Assembly (NCBI RefSeq): GCF_014281965.1
Contig: NZ_JACFTB010000003.1
Location: 186,001-250,000 of the forward strand
Length of the DNA stretch: 64,000 bases
Direction of reading: 5' to 3'
DNA from: Rhodococcus sp. BP22
Lineage (GTDB): Bacteria > Actinomycetota > Actinomycetes > Mycobacteriales > Mycobacteriaceae
Of the stretch, positions 32,932-42,813 are shown piece after piece (position 1 is the stretch's first letter; every line of letters starts with the position of its first letter). The translations under genes were made by a program, and so were the position numbers. The notes under the pieces were generated by a model. It saw nothing but the letters and a program-made list of their open reading frames with translations. It was not told the DNA's origin and did not search any database.

Positions 32932-34176
32932 TCAGCTGAACGGCGGTCGGGAATCGGCTTTCAGTGACACGCTGCCCGATGCACGCCACGCTCGTGCAAC
33001 GAGGTCCGAATCGGCTTCGGTGACGAGGTTTCCCATCACCCGCACCGCGATCTTCATCAGAGCTGTCGAACGCATGCCGATAGGTCCCGTTGCGGGTAGG
33101 AACCGGGGGACCGTGAGTAGGCCTGCGAGTCGGCGGGCTATGGAAAATGCCTGCCCGTAGTGCTCGCGCAGCAGCGCGGGCCACGCCTCGCTCAGGTCGT
33201 TCTCGTCGAGCATGTCCGCGATCAAGCGTCCACCTTCGAGCCCGTAGTCGATCCCTTCACCGTTGAGTGGATTCACACAGGCAGCCGCGTCGCCGATGAT
33301 CGCCCAGTTCTTTCCTGCAACGTTGGACACCGCGCCGCCCATCGGTAGCAGGGCCGACGCCACGGCCCGAAGGTCGCCGGTCAGTCCCCAGTCTGCGCGA
33401 CGCTGCTCGGTGTAGAGATCCAGCAGCGGACGCAGTGCGCCCGGCCCAGGCCGCTTGGCCGTCGCAAGCGTGCCGACGCCGATGTTCACCTCGCCGGTGC
33501 CGAGCGGGAAGATCCAGCCGTAGCCCGGTTGCAGCACACCCTCGCCGTCGCGCAGCTCGAGATGTGAGGAAATCCATGGGTCTTCGCTTCGGCCGGAGGA
33601 AATGTAGGCACGAGCGGCGACCCCGAACGTGGTGTCCCGATGCCACTCGCGGCCCAGCTTCCTACCGAGGGAGGACCGGACGCCGTCGGCGATGATCAGC
33701 GTTTTGCACGTGAGAGTGCGTTCCATACCGCCGTGCTCGAAGGTGACCGACTCGACACCTCGCTCGTTCCGCGCTACCGACACCGCCTTGGCGCCTTCGA
33801 ACATCCGAGCGCCGGACTCCAGCGCAGTGCGACGGATTCTGTCGTCGAGCTCCGAGCGGGGGACCGCGCTGCCTACCGTCGGAAGTGAACCGCCTGGCCA
33901 TTCGAGCTGCAGTTCCTGCCCGAACCCGGACAGTCGCAGACCACGGTTCTCGACGCGTCCGCGGACCCACTCGCCGAGGCCCAAGCGATCGAGTTCGGCG
34001 ATGGCACGTGGGGTCAGGCCGTCTCCGCACGTCTTGTCACGCGGGAACGTCGCAGCATCGGCGAGAACTACCTGCCGACCGGCGCGCGCCGCCCAGGCAG
34101 CTGCCGCCGAACCTGCGGGGCCTGCGCCGATTACCAGCACTTCGGCTTCGGTGGGAAACTGCGCTGTTGTGGACAC
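32932..34176 (-). CDS. menJ: Menaquinone beta-isoprene reductase (MenJ), geranylgeranyl-reductase family
   Basis: The 414-residue flavoprotein has an N-terminal FAD motif (VLVIGAGPAGSAAAAWAARA) and a second FAD-contacting motif (IGDAAACVNPLNGEGIDYGL), with the long middle domain of geranylgeranyl reductases. In M. tuberculosis the syntenic Rv0561c is MenJ, which saturates the beta-isoprene unit of menaquinone to give MK-9(II-H2). I place the start at a GTG at 34176 (VSTTAQFPTEAEV). The intergenic region to the divergent polyprenyl synthase is 174 bases. The enzyme likely acts at the membrane on the finished quinone. Confidence 0.87.
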   Translation of the reverse strand: MSTTAQFPTEAEVLVIGAGPAGSAAAAWAARAGRQVVLADAATFPRDKTCGDGLTPRAIAELDRLGLGEWVRGRVENRGLRLSGFGQELQLEWPGGSLPTVGSAVPRSELDDRIRRTALESGARMFEGAKAVSVARNERGVESVTFEHGGMERTLTCKTLIIADGVRSSLGRKLGREWHRDTTFGVAARAYISSGRSEDPWISSHLELRDGEGVLQPGYGWIFPLGTGEVNIGVGTLATAKRPGPGALRPLLDLYTEQRRADWGLTGDLRAVASALLPMGGAVSNVAGKNWAIIGDAAACVNPLNGEGIDYGLEGGRLIADMLDENDLSEAWPALLREHYGQAFSIARRLAGLLTVPRFLPATGPIGMRSTALMKIAVRVMGNLVTEADSDLVARAWRASGSVSLKADSRPPFS

Positions 34177-34350
34177 AGATCCAGTATGCAGTGGACGGCG
34201 GCGGGTCCCACCGCGCCCGGACGTGGGGTGAAGCACCTTGTGGGTACGGCGCGCACTAGATTCACTACGGTAGTAGCGGGTATCCGGGGGCGCCGACCAA
34301 CAGACGAGATTTCAGATCCGTTCAAGACACCGAGGACAGGACCAACAAAC

Positions 34351-35370
34351 GTGAGCACAGACGACGCGGCCGGATCGACGGTCGTTGCCGGGGTGGATCT
34401 GGTCGATCCAGAGCTTGCACGAACCGTGGCCGCAGGTTTGGTCAGCGTCGAGAATCTGATGATCTCGGAACTGTCCGATGGCGAAGACTTTCTGACCGAG
34501 GCCGCGTTGCATCTCGCGCGGGCAGGTGGAAAGCGTTTCCGCCCGTTGTTCACCGTGCTGACTGCCCAGCTGGGACCCAATCCGACCGACGATGCAGTGG
34601 TGACCGCGGCGACGGTCGTCGAGCTCGTCCATTTGGCTACGCTTTATCACGACGACGTCATGGACGAAGCCTCGATGCGACGTGGCGCCGAGAGCGCCAA
34701 CGCGCGATGGGGAAACAGCATCGCGATCCTGGCAGGCGACTACCTCTTCGCGCACGCGTCGCGGCTGGTCTCAACGCTCGGTCCCGAAGCAGTCCGAATC
34801 ATCGCCGAGACGTTTGCGGAGCTGGTCACCGGCCAAATGCGCGAGACGATCGGTGTCAAAGCGGACCAGGATCCCGTCGCGCACTACCTCAAGGTCGTGT
34901 GGGAGAAGACCGGGTCCTTGATCGCCGCGTGCGGAAGGTTCGGCGGGACGTTCTCGGGCGGGGACAGCGACCATGTCGCCGGCCTCGAGCGTCTGGGCGA
35001 TGCCGTAGGCACGGCGTTCCAGATCTCCGACGACATCATCGACATCTCTTCGGAGTCCGAGCAGTCCGGTAAGACTCCCGGCACCGATCTGCGCGAAGGT
35101 GTCCACACTCTGCCTGTGCTCTACGCACTCGCCGAGCAGGGCGTCGACGGCGACCGCCTCCGAGTACTGCTGGACGGGCCCGTCACCGACGACGCCGAAT
35201 TGGCGGAAGCACTCCAATTGTTGGAACGCTCGCCAGGAATGGCAAAGGCCAAAGCGACACTGCAAGAGTTCGCCGACAAGGCCTATGCCGAGCTGGCGAA
35301 GCTCCCACAGGGTGCCGCGAACGACGCGCTGGGACGCCTGGTCCACTACACCGTCGAGCGAGTGGGCTGA
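34351..35370 (+). CDS. Long-chain polyprenyl diphosphate synthase (GrcC1-like)
   Basis: I start at the GTG at 34351 (VSTDDAAGSTV), giving 339 residues; the frame extends upstream without similarity. The trans-prenyltransferase signatures are present: the first Asp-rich motif in LATLYHDDVMDEASMRRG and the second in AFQISDDIIDISSES. GGKRFRPLFTVL provides the IPP-binding Arg/Lys. By position next to menJ and menG it should supply the menaquinone side chain, probably an octa- or nonaprenyl diphosphate; chain length cannot be read safely from the residues before the first motif. It is followed by a 12-bp hairpin and htpX. Confidence 0.9.
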   Translation: MSTDDAAGSTVVAGVDLVDPELARTVAAGLVSVENLMISELSDGEDFLTEAALHLARAGGKRFRPLFTVLTAQLGPNPTDDAVVTAATVVELVHLATLYHDDVMDEASMRRGAESANARWGNSIAILAGDYLFAHASRLVSTLGPEAVRIIAETFAELVTGQMRETIGVKADQDPVAHYLKVVWEKTGSLIAACGRFGGTFSGGDSDHVAGLERLGDAVGTAFQISDDIIDISSESEQSGKTPGTDLREGVHTLPVLYALAEQGVDGDRLRVLLDGPVTDDAELAEALQLLERSPGMAKAKATLQEFADKAYAELAKLPQGAANDALGRLVHYTVERVG

Positions 35371-35386
35371 CCGCAGGGAACCTTGC

Positions 35387-35429
35387 CGAGTGTCGTGGAC
35401 GTTCTCACGGTGAACAACCACGACACTCG
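35387..35429 (+). terminator. Hairpin between the polyprenyl synthase gene and htpX
   Basis: CGAGTGTCGTGG (35387-35398) and CCACGACACTCG (35418-35429) form a perfect 12-bp stem with a 19-base loop. It ends just before the ribosome binding site of htpX (GGAAGAGG). It may terminate the upstream transcript or limit htpX translation. Confidence 0.55.
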
Positions 35430-35443
35430 AGGAAGAGGCACCA

Positions 35444-36304
35444 TTGCGCTTCGCAAACGGGGCAAAGACGTTCGGGCTGCTGGTCGCGATGTCCGCGCTG
35501 ATCGTATTCATCGGTGCACTGTTTCGGAGCCCGGTCATACTCTTCGGCTCGATCGTATTTGCCGTCGGAATGAACGGCTACGTCTATTTCAACAGTGCAA
35601 AGCTCGCACTGCGATCGATGCGTGCCCAGCCGGTGACTCAGCTCGAGGCACCCGCCATGTACAGAATCGTGCTCGAGCTGGCCACCACCGCGCATCAGCC
35701 CATGCCGGCGCTGTACATCAGTCCCACCAACAGTCCCAATGCGTTCGCCACGGGTCGTAACCCGAGGAACGCGGCTGTGTGCTGCACCACCGGCATCCTG
35801 GCGATCCTCGACGAACGTGAACTCCGAGCCGTTCTGGGACATGAGCTTTCTCACGTCTACAACCGGGACATCCTGATCTCCTCCGTCGCAGGGGCGATGG
35901 CCGCAGTGGTCAGCGGTCTCGCGAACTTTGCGCTGTACGCGTCCATGTTCGGTGGCCGCGGAAACGGGGGCGCCAATCCGGTCGCGCTCATACTCGTTTC
36001 GTTGCTGGGACCCATCGCGGCAACCGTCGTCAAGCTCGCGGTGTCGCGGTCGCGGGAGTATCAGGCCGATCAGTCGGGCGCCGAACTCACCGGTGATCCG
36101 CTCGCGTTGGCATCGGCGCTACGCAAGTTGGAGCGCGGCATTGCGGCCGCCCCATTGCCGCCTGAGCCGCGGATAGCCGCGGAGTCGCACTTGATGATCG
36201 CGAACCCGTTCAGAGCGGGGGAGAAGGTCGGACGGCTCTTCTCGACTCACCCGCCGATGGCTGAGCGGATCGAGCGACTCGAGCGGATGGCGATGGGCGG
36301 CTGA
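35444..36304 (+). CDS. htpX: Zinc metalloprotease HtpX
   Basis: The 286-residue M48 membrane protease degrades misfolded membrane proteins. The zinc site is in [16 protein letters not shown] with the downstream Glu ligand in [15 protein letters not shown]. Four hydrophobic segments are seen: two near the N-terminus (residues 9-50) and two after the active site (about 145-200). It is close to M. tuberculosis HtpX across its length, including CCTTGIL and LLGPIAAT. The start is a TTG at 35444, chosen because GGAAGAGG lies seven bases upstream; the usual HtpX N-terminus begins with NRLKT and here reads NGAKTFGLL. Confidence 0.92.
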   Translation: MRFANGAKTFGLLVAMSALIVFIGALFRSPVILFGSIVFAVGMNGYVYFNSAKLALRSMRAQPVTQLEAPAMYRIVLELATTAHQPMPALYISPTNSPNAFATGRNPRNAAVCCTTGILAILDERELRAVLGHELSHVYNRDILISSVAGAMAAVVSGLANFALYASMFGGRGNGGANPVALILVSLLGPIAATVVKLAVSRSREYQADQSGAELTGDPLALASALRKLERGIAAAPLPPEPRIAAESHLMIANPFRAGEKVGRLFSTHPPMAERIERLERMAMGG

Positions 36305-36355
36305 CGACGTAGGTGGAAAGTGAGCTTCAGCTCACGTCTCACCCACCTACGTCGT
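36304..36355. terminator. Nested bidirectional terminator between htpX and yajQ
   Basis: ACGACGTAGGTGG (36304-36316) and CCACCTACGTCGT (36343-36355) form a 13-bp stem that encloses a second hairpin, GTGAGCT-TC-AGCTCAC (36320-36335). The first base belongs to the htpX stop codon. The genes converge here, so it probably serves both. Confidence 0.8.
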
Positions 36356-36388
36356 ATCAAGCCCGTCGTATCAACCCACGTCGATCAC

Positions 36389-36889
36389 CTACCGGTAGTT
36401 GACGAACTGCAGTGCGATGCCGAAGTCCTCGCCCTTGAGCATCGACTGAATGGCTTGCAGATCGTCACGCTTCTTGCTGCTGACGCGAAGTTCGTCCCCT
36501 TGAATCTGCGCTTTGACGCCCTTGGGGCCGTCGTCGCGAATCTTCTTGGTGATCTTCTTCGCGTTCTCGGTGGTGATTCCCTGTACCAGCTTGCCGGTGA
36601 CCTTGTAGATCTTGCCGGATGGCGACGGGTCGTTGGCCTCGAACGCCTTGAGTGAGACGTCGCGTCGGATCAATTTTTCCTTGAACACGTCGAGCGCGGC
36701 CTTGACCTTTTCCTCACTCTCGGACGTGATGACGATCACCTCTGATTCGCCACTGCCCGACCACTCGATCGTCGTGTCGGAGCCGCGAAAATCGAAGCGC
36801 GTCGACAGCTCCTTCGCCGCCTGTCCTACTGCGTTGTCGACCTCCTGCCGGTCGACCTTGCTCACCACATCGAAGGACGAATCTGCCAC
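36389..36889 (-). CDS. YajQ-family nucleotide-binding protein
   Basis: The 166-residue protein has two RRM-like ferredoxin folds. The N-terminus [20 protein letters not shown] and the segment [17 protein letters not shown] are typical of YajQ, as is the C-terminal [20 protein letters not shown]. Some family members bind c-di-GMP and act as regulatory adaptors; others are reported to bind nucleic acids or GTP. I start at the GTG at 36889 because GGAG lies eight bases upstream; the longer frame to 36922 lacks this. With two c-di-GMP enzymes 15 kb away, a role as c-di-GMP effector is possible but not shown. Confidence 0.92.
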   Translation of the reverse strand: MADSSFDVVSKVDRQEVDNAVGQAAKELSTRFDFRGSDTTIEWSGSGESEVIVITSESEEKVKAALDVFKEKLIRRDVSLKAFEANDPSPSGKIYKVTGKLVQGITTENAKKITKKIRDDGPKGVKAQIQGDELRVSSKKRDDLQAIQSMLKGEDFGIALQFVNYR

Positions 36890-36971
36890 TTGACTACTCC
36901 TGTGTCGAATCGAATTGCGCAAGGCACTTACCCCGACGTTAGCCCGTTTGCATGGCCTCTATGCACCCGGT

Positions 36972-37000
36972 TTGCGTTCGAGGGGCACGTTCGTTGTATT
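36972..37000 (+). promoter_or_regulatory. Candidate promoter of tRNA-Tyr
   Basis: TTGCGT (36972-36977), a 17-base spacer and TGTATT (36995-37000) resemble a SigA-type promoter 45 bases upstream of the tRNA. The -10 box is imperfect. Confidence 0.4.
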
Positions 37001-37044
37001 CTTCAAACCGCATCGAGGAGAGCGAATCTCTCCGGTGCAAGCAC

Positions 37045-37127
37045 GGCAGATTGCCCGAGCGGCCAATGGGAGCGGACTGTAAATCCGTCGGCGTATGCCT
37101 ACGTAGGTTCGAATCCTACATCTGCCA
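37045..37127 (+). tRNA. tRNA-Tyr (GTA)
   Basis: The acceptor arms GGCAGAT and ATCTGCC pair, the anticodon loop is CTGTAAA with anticodon GTA, and the variable arm is long, as expected for class II tRNA-Tyr. The T arm contains GGTTCGAATCC. CCA is not encoded. It stands first in a cluster of three tRNAs before rpmG. Confidence 0.95.
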
Positions 37128-37276
37128 CCCAGGAGCCCCGGCGAGTTTCGACTCGCTGGGGTTTCTACTTGAAGAGTTGCGTTTCACCGGCGCCGAGCAC
37201 GCAATTTGGTACTCGACGCTAGGAATGTGTAACCTCTTGAAGGCTTCAGTGCACGGCTTGCCGTGCTTGTCGCCAC

Positions 37277-37349
37277 GCCCCCTTAGCTCAGTCGGTAGAG
37301 CGTTTCCATGGTAAGGAAAAGGTCAACGGTTCGATTCCGTTAGGGGGCT
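37277..37349 (+). tRNA. tRNA-Thr (GGT)
   Basis: GCCCCCT pairs with AGGGGGC, the D arm is GCTCAGTCGGTAGAGC, the anticodon loop carries GGT, and the T arm is ACGGTTCGATTCCGT. All arms fold without mismatch. CCA is not encoded. Confidence 0.95.
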
Positions 37350-37431
37350 CGCTGGGTTGGATGGTTCGCGTCGGCACCCTTACTTTCGGTTACACACTCG
37401 GAAGTGAGAAGGTGTAGGGGTGAGCACCTGA

Positions 37432-37504
37432 GGCGGTGTAGCTCAGTTGGTAGAGCAAACGACTCATAATCGTTGCGTCGCCGGTTCAAGTCCGGTCACC
37501 GCTA
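37432..37504 (+). tRNA. tRNA-Met (CAT), elongator type
   Basis: GGCGGTG pairs with CACCGCT (one G-U), the D arm is GCTCAGTTGGTAGAGC, the anticodon loop is CTCATAA and the T arm has CGGTTCAAGTCCG. The normal first acceptor pair points to elongator rather than initiator tRNA. It is followed by rpmG. Confidence 0.95.
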
Positions 37505-37588
37505 CACAAGAAGACCAGATACACGCAGCACCAGAAGTAAGCACAGTCCTGATTAACCGGATCAGATTTACCCGAAAGTAGGCGTCCA

Positions 37589-37756
37589 GTGGCCTCCTCC
37601 ACCGATGTGCGGCCCAAGGTCACCTTGGCCTGCGAGGTTTGCAAGCACCGCAACTACATCACGAAGAAGAACCGTCGTAACGATCCCGATCGCCTCGAGT
37701 TGAAGAAATTCTGCCCGAACTGCGGCACGCACCGCTCACACCGCGAATCTCGTTAG
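37589..37756 (+). CDS. rpmG: 50S ribosomal protein L33, zinc-binding type
   Basis: The 55-residue protein begins at a GTG ([18 protein letters not shown]) and is too short for usual ORF cut-offs. Two CxxC pairs (CEVC and CPNC) form the zinc ribbon of the C+ type of L33, and [20 protein letters not shown] is the conserved core. It lies between tRNA-Met and hadA, the order seen in mycobacteria and relatives. Zinc-free L33 paralogues replace this form in zinc shortage in many actinobacteria. Confidence 0.95.
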   Translation: MASSTDVRPKVTLACEVCKHRNYITKKNRRNDPDRLELKKFCPNCGTHRSHRESR

Positions 37757-37758
37757 GA

Positions 37759-37780
37759 AGCGGCCGGTTCGCCGGCCGCT
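37759..37780 (+). terminator. Terminator after rpmG with TTCG tetraloop
   Basis: AGCGGCCGG (37759-37767) and CCGGCCGCT (37772-37780) form a perfect 9-bp GC-rich stem closed by the stable loop TTCG, followed by CTTCTTCGTT. It lies three bases after the rpmG stop codon. Confidence 0.8.
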
Positions 37781-37871
37781 CTTCTTCGTTCGGAGTCGAT
37801 GCCACGCGTTGGGCTTACTCTTCGAACCCTAACGTCTGCGGCGTCCTGGGTAGAAAAGGTTCGTATACCGC

Positions 37872-38399
37872 GTGACAGAGTTAGTTCAAGATCCCGCCGC
37901 GCATGCTGCCGGTATGGTCGGCCACCACTACAGGGTGGACCATCCGTACGAGGTCGGTCGCGAAAAGGTGCGGGAGTATGCTCGTGCCGTTCAGGATCTG
38001 CATCCGGCGCACCATGACGAGGATGCCGCCAAGGCACTCGGCTACGACGGCCTGTTGGCGCCGCTGACCTTCATCTCGCTCGTCGGCATCATCGCTCAGT
38101 CGAAGATGTTCAAAGAGATCATCACCGGTTACGACCCGAGTCAGATTCTTCAGACCGATCAGCGTCTGCAGTTTCACAAGGCGATCCAGGTCGGCGACGA
38201 ACTCACGTGCGACGTGCACCTCGAATCTTTCCGTCAGATGAGTGGTAGCGACATCATCACGACGAAGAACATCGTCACGGACCAACACGGTGAACTCGTG
38301 CAGACCACCTGGACAACACTGGTGGCCCGTACGGGAGGCGAAGTCGACGAGAACATCGCCCACGCAGTGAAGGACGTGATCATGCATGGCGCTTCGTAG
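37872..38399 (+). CDS. hadA: (3R)-hydroxyacyl-ACP dehydratase subunit HadA
   Basis: This 175-residue hotdog protein is the structural partner in the FAS-II dehydratase that makes mycolic acid precursors. HHYRVDHPYEVGREKVREYA near the N-terminus and AKALGYDGLLAPLTFISLVG match HadA (Rv0635); the hydratase motif with catalytic Asp and His is absent, as expected for this subunit. The GTG start has no strong ribosome binding site. Its end overlaps hadB by 14 bases, which fits production of equal amounts of the two chains. It follows rpmG and a terminator, so it has its own promoter in the 90 bases upstream. Confidence 0.9.
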   Translation: MTELVQDPAAHAAGMVGHHYRVDHPYEVGREKVREYARAVQDLHPAHHDEDAAKALGYDGLLAPLTFISLVGIIAQSKMFKEIITGYDPSQILQTDQRLQFHKAIQVGDELTCDVHLESFRQMSGSDIITTKNIVTDQHGELVQTTWTTLVARTGGEVDENIAHAVKDVIMHGAS

Positions 38400-38811
38400 A
38401 TTTGCCGATGTCACGGTCGGTGAGGAACTTCCCGATCGTATCGTCAAACTCACTCGTGGCGACTTGGTCAATTACGCCGGGGTGTCCGGAGATCCCAACC
38501 CGATCCACTGGAGCGACGAGGTTGTCAAGCTTGCGGGCTTGGACAACGTGATAGCGCACGGCATGTTGACGATGGGTCTCGGGGCGGGATTTGTGACAGC
38601 GTGGCTCGGCGATCCAGGTGCGGTCACCGAGTACAACGTTCGTTTCACCAGCTCGGTGTACGTTCCGGCAGATTCGGCCGCGTCCGTGGAATACACCGGC
38701 AAAGTCAAATCGGTCGATCCTGAGTCCAAGTCGGCAGTTATTGCGATTACCGCGAAGTTCGAAGGCAAGAAGATCTTCGGACGGGCGACTGCGACCGTTC
38801 GTCTGGCGTAA
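38386..38811 (+). CDS. hadB: (3R)-hydroxyacyl-ACP dehydratase subunit HadB
   Basis: This 141-residue hotdog protein is the catalytic partner of HadA. The hydratase-2 motif is intact in YAGVSGDPNPIHWSDEVV, giving the catalytic Asp and His, and the helix GLDNVIAHGMLTMGLGAGF follows. The pair dehydrates beta-hydroxyacyl-ACP during mycolate elongation. There is no hadC after it: 196 bases separate hadB from tRNA-Trp. In M. tuberculosis HadBC handles longer chains, so its absence fits the shorter mycolic acids of Rhodococcus. Confidence 0.92.
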   Translation: MALRRFADVTVGEELPDRIVKLTRGDLVNYAGVSGDPNPIHWSDEVVKLAGLDNVIAHGMLTMGLGAGFVTAWLGDPGAVTEYNVRFTSSVYVPADSAASVEYTGKVKSVDPESKSAVIAITAKFEGKKIFGRATATVRLA

Positions 38812-38845
38812 CCGGTCTGTCGATCCATTGATCCCGCGCAGGGAT

Positions 38846-38874
38846 TTCAGGGTTTACACGCCGTGCAGTACACT
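38846..38874 (+). promoter_or_regulatory. Candidate promoter for tRNA-Trp/secE/nusG
   Basis: TTCAGG (38846-38851), a 17-base spacer and TACACT (38869-38874) resemble a SigA-type promoter about 134 bases before tRNA-Trp. A 10-base direct repeat TGTTGTGTAA follows at 38946 and 38961. Confidence 0.35.
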
Positions 38875-39007
38875 GAGATTTCTGGGGTTACTCAGCCCTG
38901 CGCGCTGCCATGGCTCTCATTTCGAAAGTCCAGGGTTGGCGCGTATGTTGTGTAACGCAGTGTTGTGTAATTCCAGAACGGTTCCACCCGCGTGCGGGTA
39001 GTGCCGA

Positions 39008-39080
<73 letters not shown>

Positions 39081-39146
39081 CCCATGTTGCTCGTCTCCCG
39101 CCATTGGCGGGGGCTGCAACGGTGTCAGCTACTGAGAGGAACGACG

Positions 39147-40516
<1,370 letters not shown>

Positions 40517-40579
40517 CCGGCCTCCTCACAACTTGCAGTAGCAACCGCAAGAAACCCGAGCGAATACAAGGAAAAAGAA

Positions 40580-41017
40580 ATGCCCCCGAAGAAGAAGAAG
40601 AAGCTAGCCGGGATTATCAAGCTCCAGATCCAGGCAGGAATGGCCAACCCGGCCCCTCCCGTCGGTCCCGCGCTGGGTCAGCACGGCGTCAACATCATGG
40701 AGTTCTGCAAGGCGTACAACGCAGCGACGGAGTCGCAGCGCGGAAACGTCGTGCCGGTTGAGATCTCGGTTTACGAAGACCGCACGTTCGACTTCAAGCT
40801 CAAGACTCCGCCGGCAGCCAAACTGCTCCTCAAAGCAGCAGGCGTAGCCAAGGGTTCGGGCGAGCCGCACAAGACCAAGGTCGCCAAGGTGACCATGGAG
40901 CAGGTGCGCGAGATCGCCAAGACCAAGGCAGAAGACTTGAACGCCAACGACATCGATCAGGCCGCGAAGATCATCGCAGGCACTGCTCGCTCGATGGGTA
41001 TCACCGTAGAGGGATGA
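40580..41017 (+). CDS. rplK: 50S ribosomal protein L11
   Basis: The 145-residue protein has the N-terminal domain with the proline-rich switch ([20 protein letters not shown]) and the C-terminal RNA-binding domain. L11 binds the GTPase-associated region of 23S rRNA and is needed for the RelA stringent response; this region is also the thiostrepton site. The gene lies 63 bases after nusG and 98 bases before rplA. Confidence 0.97.
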
Positions 41018-41115
41018 CCTCCTCGTCAGCTTCTACCAGGAGCTGGCAACCGTACGACGTGGTAGGGCCGGCCAGGCCCGTCAACCACTTCTGAACCAAC
41101 GATTGGACAGTAAAC

Positions 41116-41835
41116 ATGGCAAAGAGAAGTAAGGCGTACCTCGAGCAGGCAGCGAAGATCGACGCTGACAACCTGTACTCGCCGCTGGAAGCAGCACAGT
41201 TGGCCAAGGACACGGCGTCGACCAAGTTCGATCCGACCGTCGAGGTTGCTGTTCGTCTCGGTGTCGACCCTCGCAAGGCCGATCAGATGGTGCGCGGCAC
41301 CGTCAACCTTCCCCACGGCACCGGCAAGACCGCTCGGGTTATTGTTTTTGCCGCTGGCGAGAAGGCTATCGAGGCACAGGCAGCAGGAGCCGACGTCGTC
41401 GGCGCCGAGGATCTGATCGAGCGCATTCAGGGCGGATTCCTGGACTTCGACGCAGCGATCGCTACTCCCGATCAGATGGCCAAGGTCGGCCGCATCGCCC
41501 GCGTCCTCGGACCGCGTGGCCTGATGCCGAACCCGAAGACGGGCACAGTCACCAATGATGTGACCAAGGCCGTCAACGACATCAAGGGCGGCAAGATCAA
41601 CTTCCGTGTCGACAAGCAGGCCAACCTGCACTTCGTCATCGGCAAGGCGTCGTTCGATCAGACCAAGCTGGTGGAGAACTACGGCGCTGCACTGGACGAG
41701 ATCCTGCGCGCAAAGCCGTCTTCCGCGAAGGGCCGCTACGTCAAGAAGATCACCGTATCGACCACGACGGGCCCGGGCATTCAGGTCGACCCGACCCGCA
41801 CGCGTAACCTTCTCGAGAACGATGTGACCGCGTAG
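41116..41835 (+). CDS. rplA: 50S ribosomal protein L1
   Basis: The 239-residue protein shows the L1 signature in the second domain ([20 protein letters not shown]) and the conserved N-terminal [21 protein letters not shown]1 forms the mobile stalk of the 50S subunit and represses its own operon in many bacteria. A perfect intrinsic terminator follows 19 bases after the stop. Confidence 0.97.
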   Translation: MAKRSKAYLEQAAKIDADNLYSPLEAAQLAKDTASTKFDPTVEVAVRLGVDPRKADQMVRGTVNLPHGTGKTARVIVFAAGEKAIEAQAAGADVVGAEDLIERIQGGFLDFDAAIATPDQMAKVGRIARVLGPRGLMPNPKTGTVTNDVTKAVNDIKGGKINFRVDKQANLHFVIGKASFDQTKLVENYGAALDEILRAKPSSAKGRYVKKITVSTTTGPGIQVDPTRTRNLLENDVTA

Positions 41836-41854
41836 TCACACCGCAACGACAAGA

Positions 41855-41890
41855 AAAAAGGCCGGCCCCCTCGATGGGGCCGGCCTTTTT
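41855..41890. terminator. Intrinsic terminator after rplA
   Basis: AAAAAGGCCGGCCCC (41855-41869) and GGGGCCGGCCTTTTT (41876-41890) form a near-perfect 14- to 15-bp stem with a short loop and a T-run at both ends. It can therefore act on rplA and on the convergent hydrolase gene. Confidence 0.92.
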
Positions 41891-41893
41891 GCG

Positions 41894-42805
41894 TCAGATA
41901 GTTGCGGCCTTCGCGAAGTTGGTGGACAACTCGCCGAGGATTTCGTCCCACAGCTGCTTTGGGAGGTCGTGCCCCATGCCCTCGATCAGATGCAGTTTCG
42001 ATCCTTCGATCGCACGCGCGACGGCCCTTCCGCCTGCCGGCCGCATCAGCCGGTCGGCGCGTCCATGGATCACGACGGAAGGGGAAGTGATCGATGCGGC
42101 AATGCGCCGCAGACTGCCGGTTCCGGTAACTGCAGCCATGTGGCGGAGTGCACCCGCGGGGTAGTAGTTGCGGTCGTACATCTCACCGGCTGTCACGAGT
42201 AGTTCGGTGAGCGGTGTCGGGTACGCAGGGCTGCCGATGACCCGACGGGTATTGGCCGAGTGCGCGATGATCTGCTCGCGCGTTGCATCCGGTCCTGGGC
42301 CCTTCATGAGTGGGAGCAACGCCCGTGGATCAGGTGGCGGCAGGAAGGCCTCGTTGGTACTGGAGAAGATGATTGCGGTGCTCGATACTCGCTCCGGATA
42401 CAGGCCGGAGAATACCTGCGCGATCATTCCGCCCATCGATGCGCCGATGACGTGCACCCGCGGAATCTCGAGGTAGTCGAGCAGTCCGAGCGCATCGAGT
42501 GCCATGTCCCTCAACGTGTATGGAACTTTGCTGGACGCACCGAGTTCGGTACGCAACAACCGCAGCAGCATCGAACCTTCGATACGGTGGCCGTCCATCT
42601 TGGTGGACAGGCCGATGTCGCGGTTGTCGAATCGGATGACTCGAAAGCCTTGCCGGACAATCCGTTCGCAGAACTCGCGTGGCCACAACGTCATCTGGGC
42701 GCTCAGGCCCATGATCATCAGAACCACGGGGTCGTTCGGATTGCCCATGTCCTCGTAGGCGATCTCGATCGAATTCGAGGGCGCGAAACCCGTTGTGGAG
42801 TGCAT
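41894..42805 (-). CDS. Alpha/beta hydrolase, LipG-like
   Basis: The 303-residue protein has the alpha/beta hydrolase fold. The oxyanion strand VVLMIMGLSAQMTLW, the nucleophile elbow VIGASMGGMIAQV, the Asp in VVIHGRADRLMRP and the His in LIEGMGHDLPKQ give an intact triad. By position after rplK-rplA it matches LipG (Rv0646c) of M. tuberculosis, a lysophospholipase/thioesterase-type enzyme; the mmaA methyltransferase genes that lie between in that genome are absent here. The substrate is not established. The CocE-like gene is eight bases upstream on the same strand, so the two are probably cotranscribed. Confidence 0.85.
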   Translation of the reverse strand: MHSTTGFAPSNSIEIAYEDMGNPNDPVVLMIMGLSAQMTLWPREFCERIVRQGFRVIRFDNRDIGLSTKMDGHRIEGSMLLRLLRTELGASSKVPYTLRDMALDALGLLDYLEIPRVHVIGASMGGMIAQVFSGLYPERVSSTAIIFSSTNEAFLPPPDPRALLPLMKGPGPDATREQIIAHSANTRRVIGSPAYPTPLTELLVTAGEMYDRNYYPAGALRHMAAVTGTGSLRRIAASITSPSVVIHGRADRLMRPAGGRAVARAIEGSKLHLIEGMGHDLPKQLWDEILGELSTNFAKAATI

Positions 42806-42813
42806 GGTTCTCC

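Noticed and set aside
37809..37835. Promoter of hadA (TTGGGC and TAACGT)
   Set aside because: The spacer is only 15 bases and both boxes are weak, so I do not list it.
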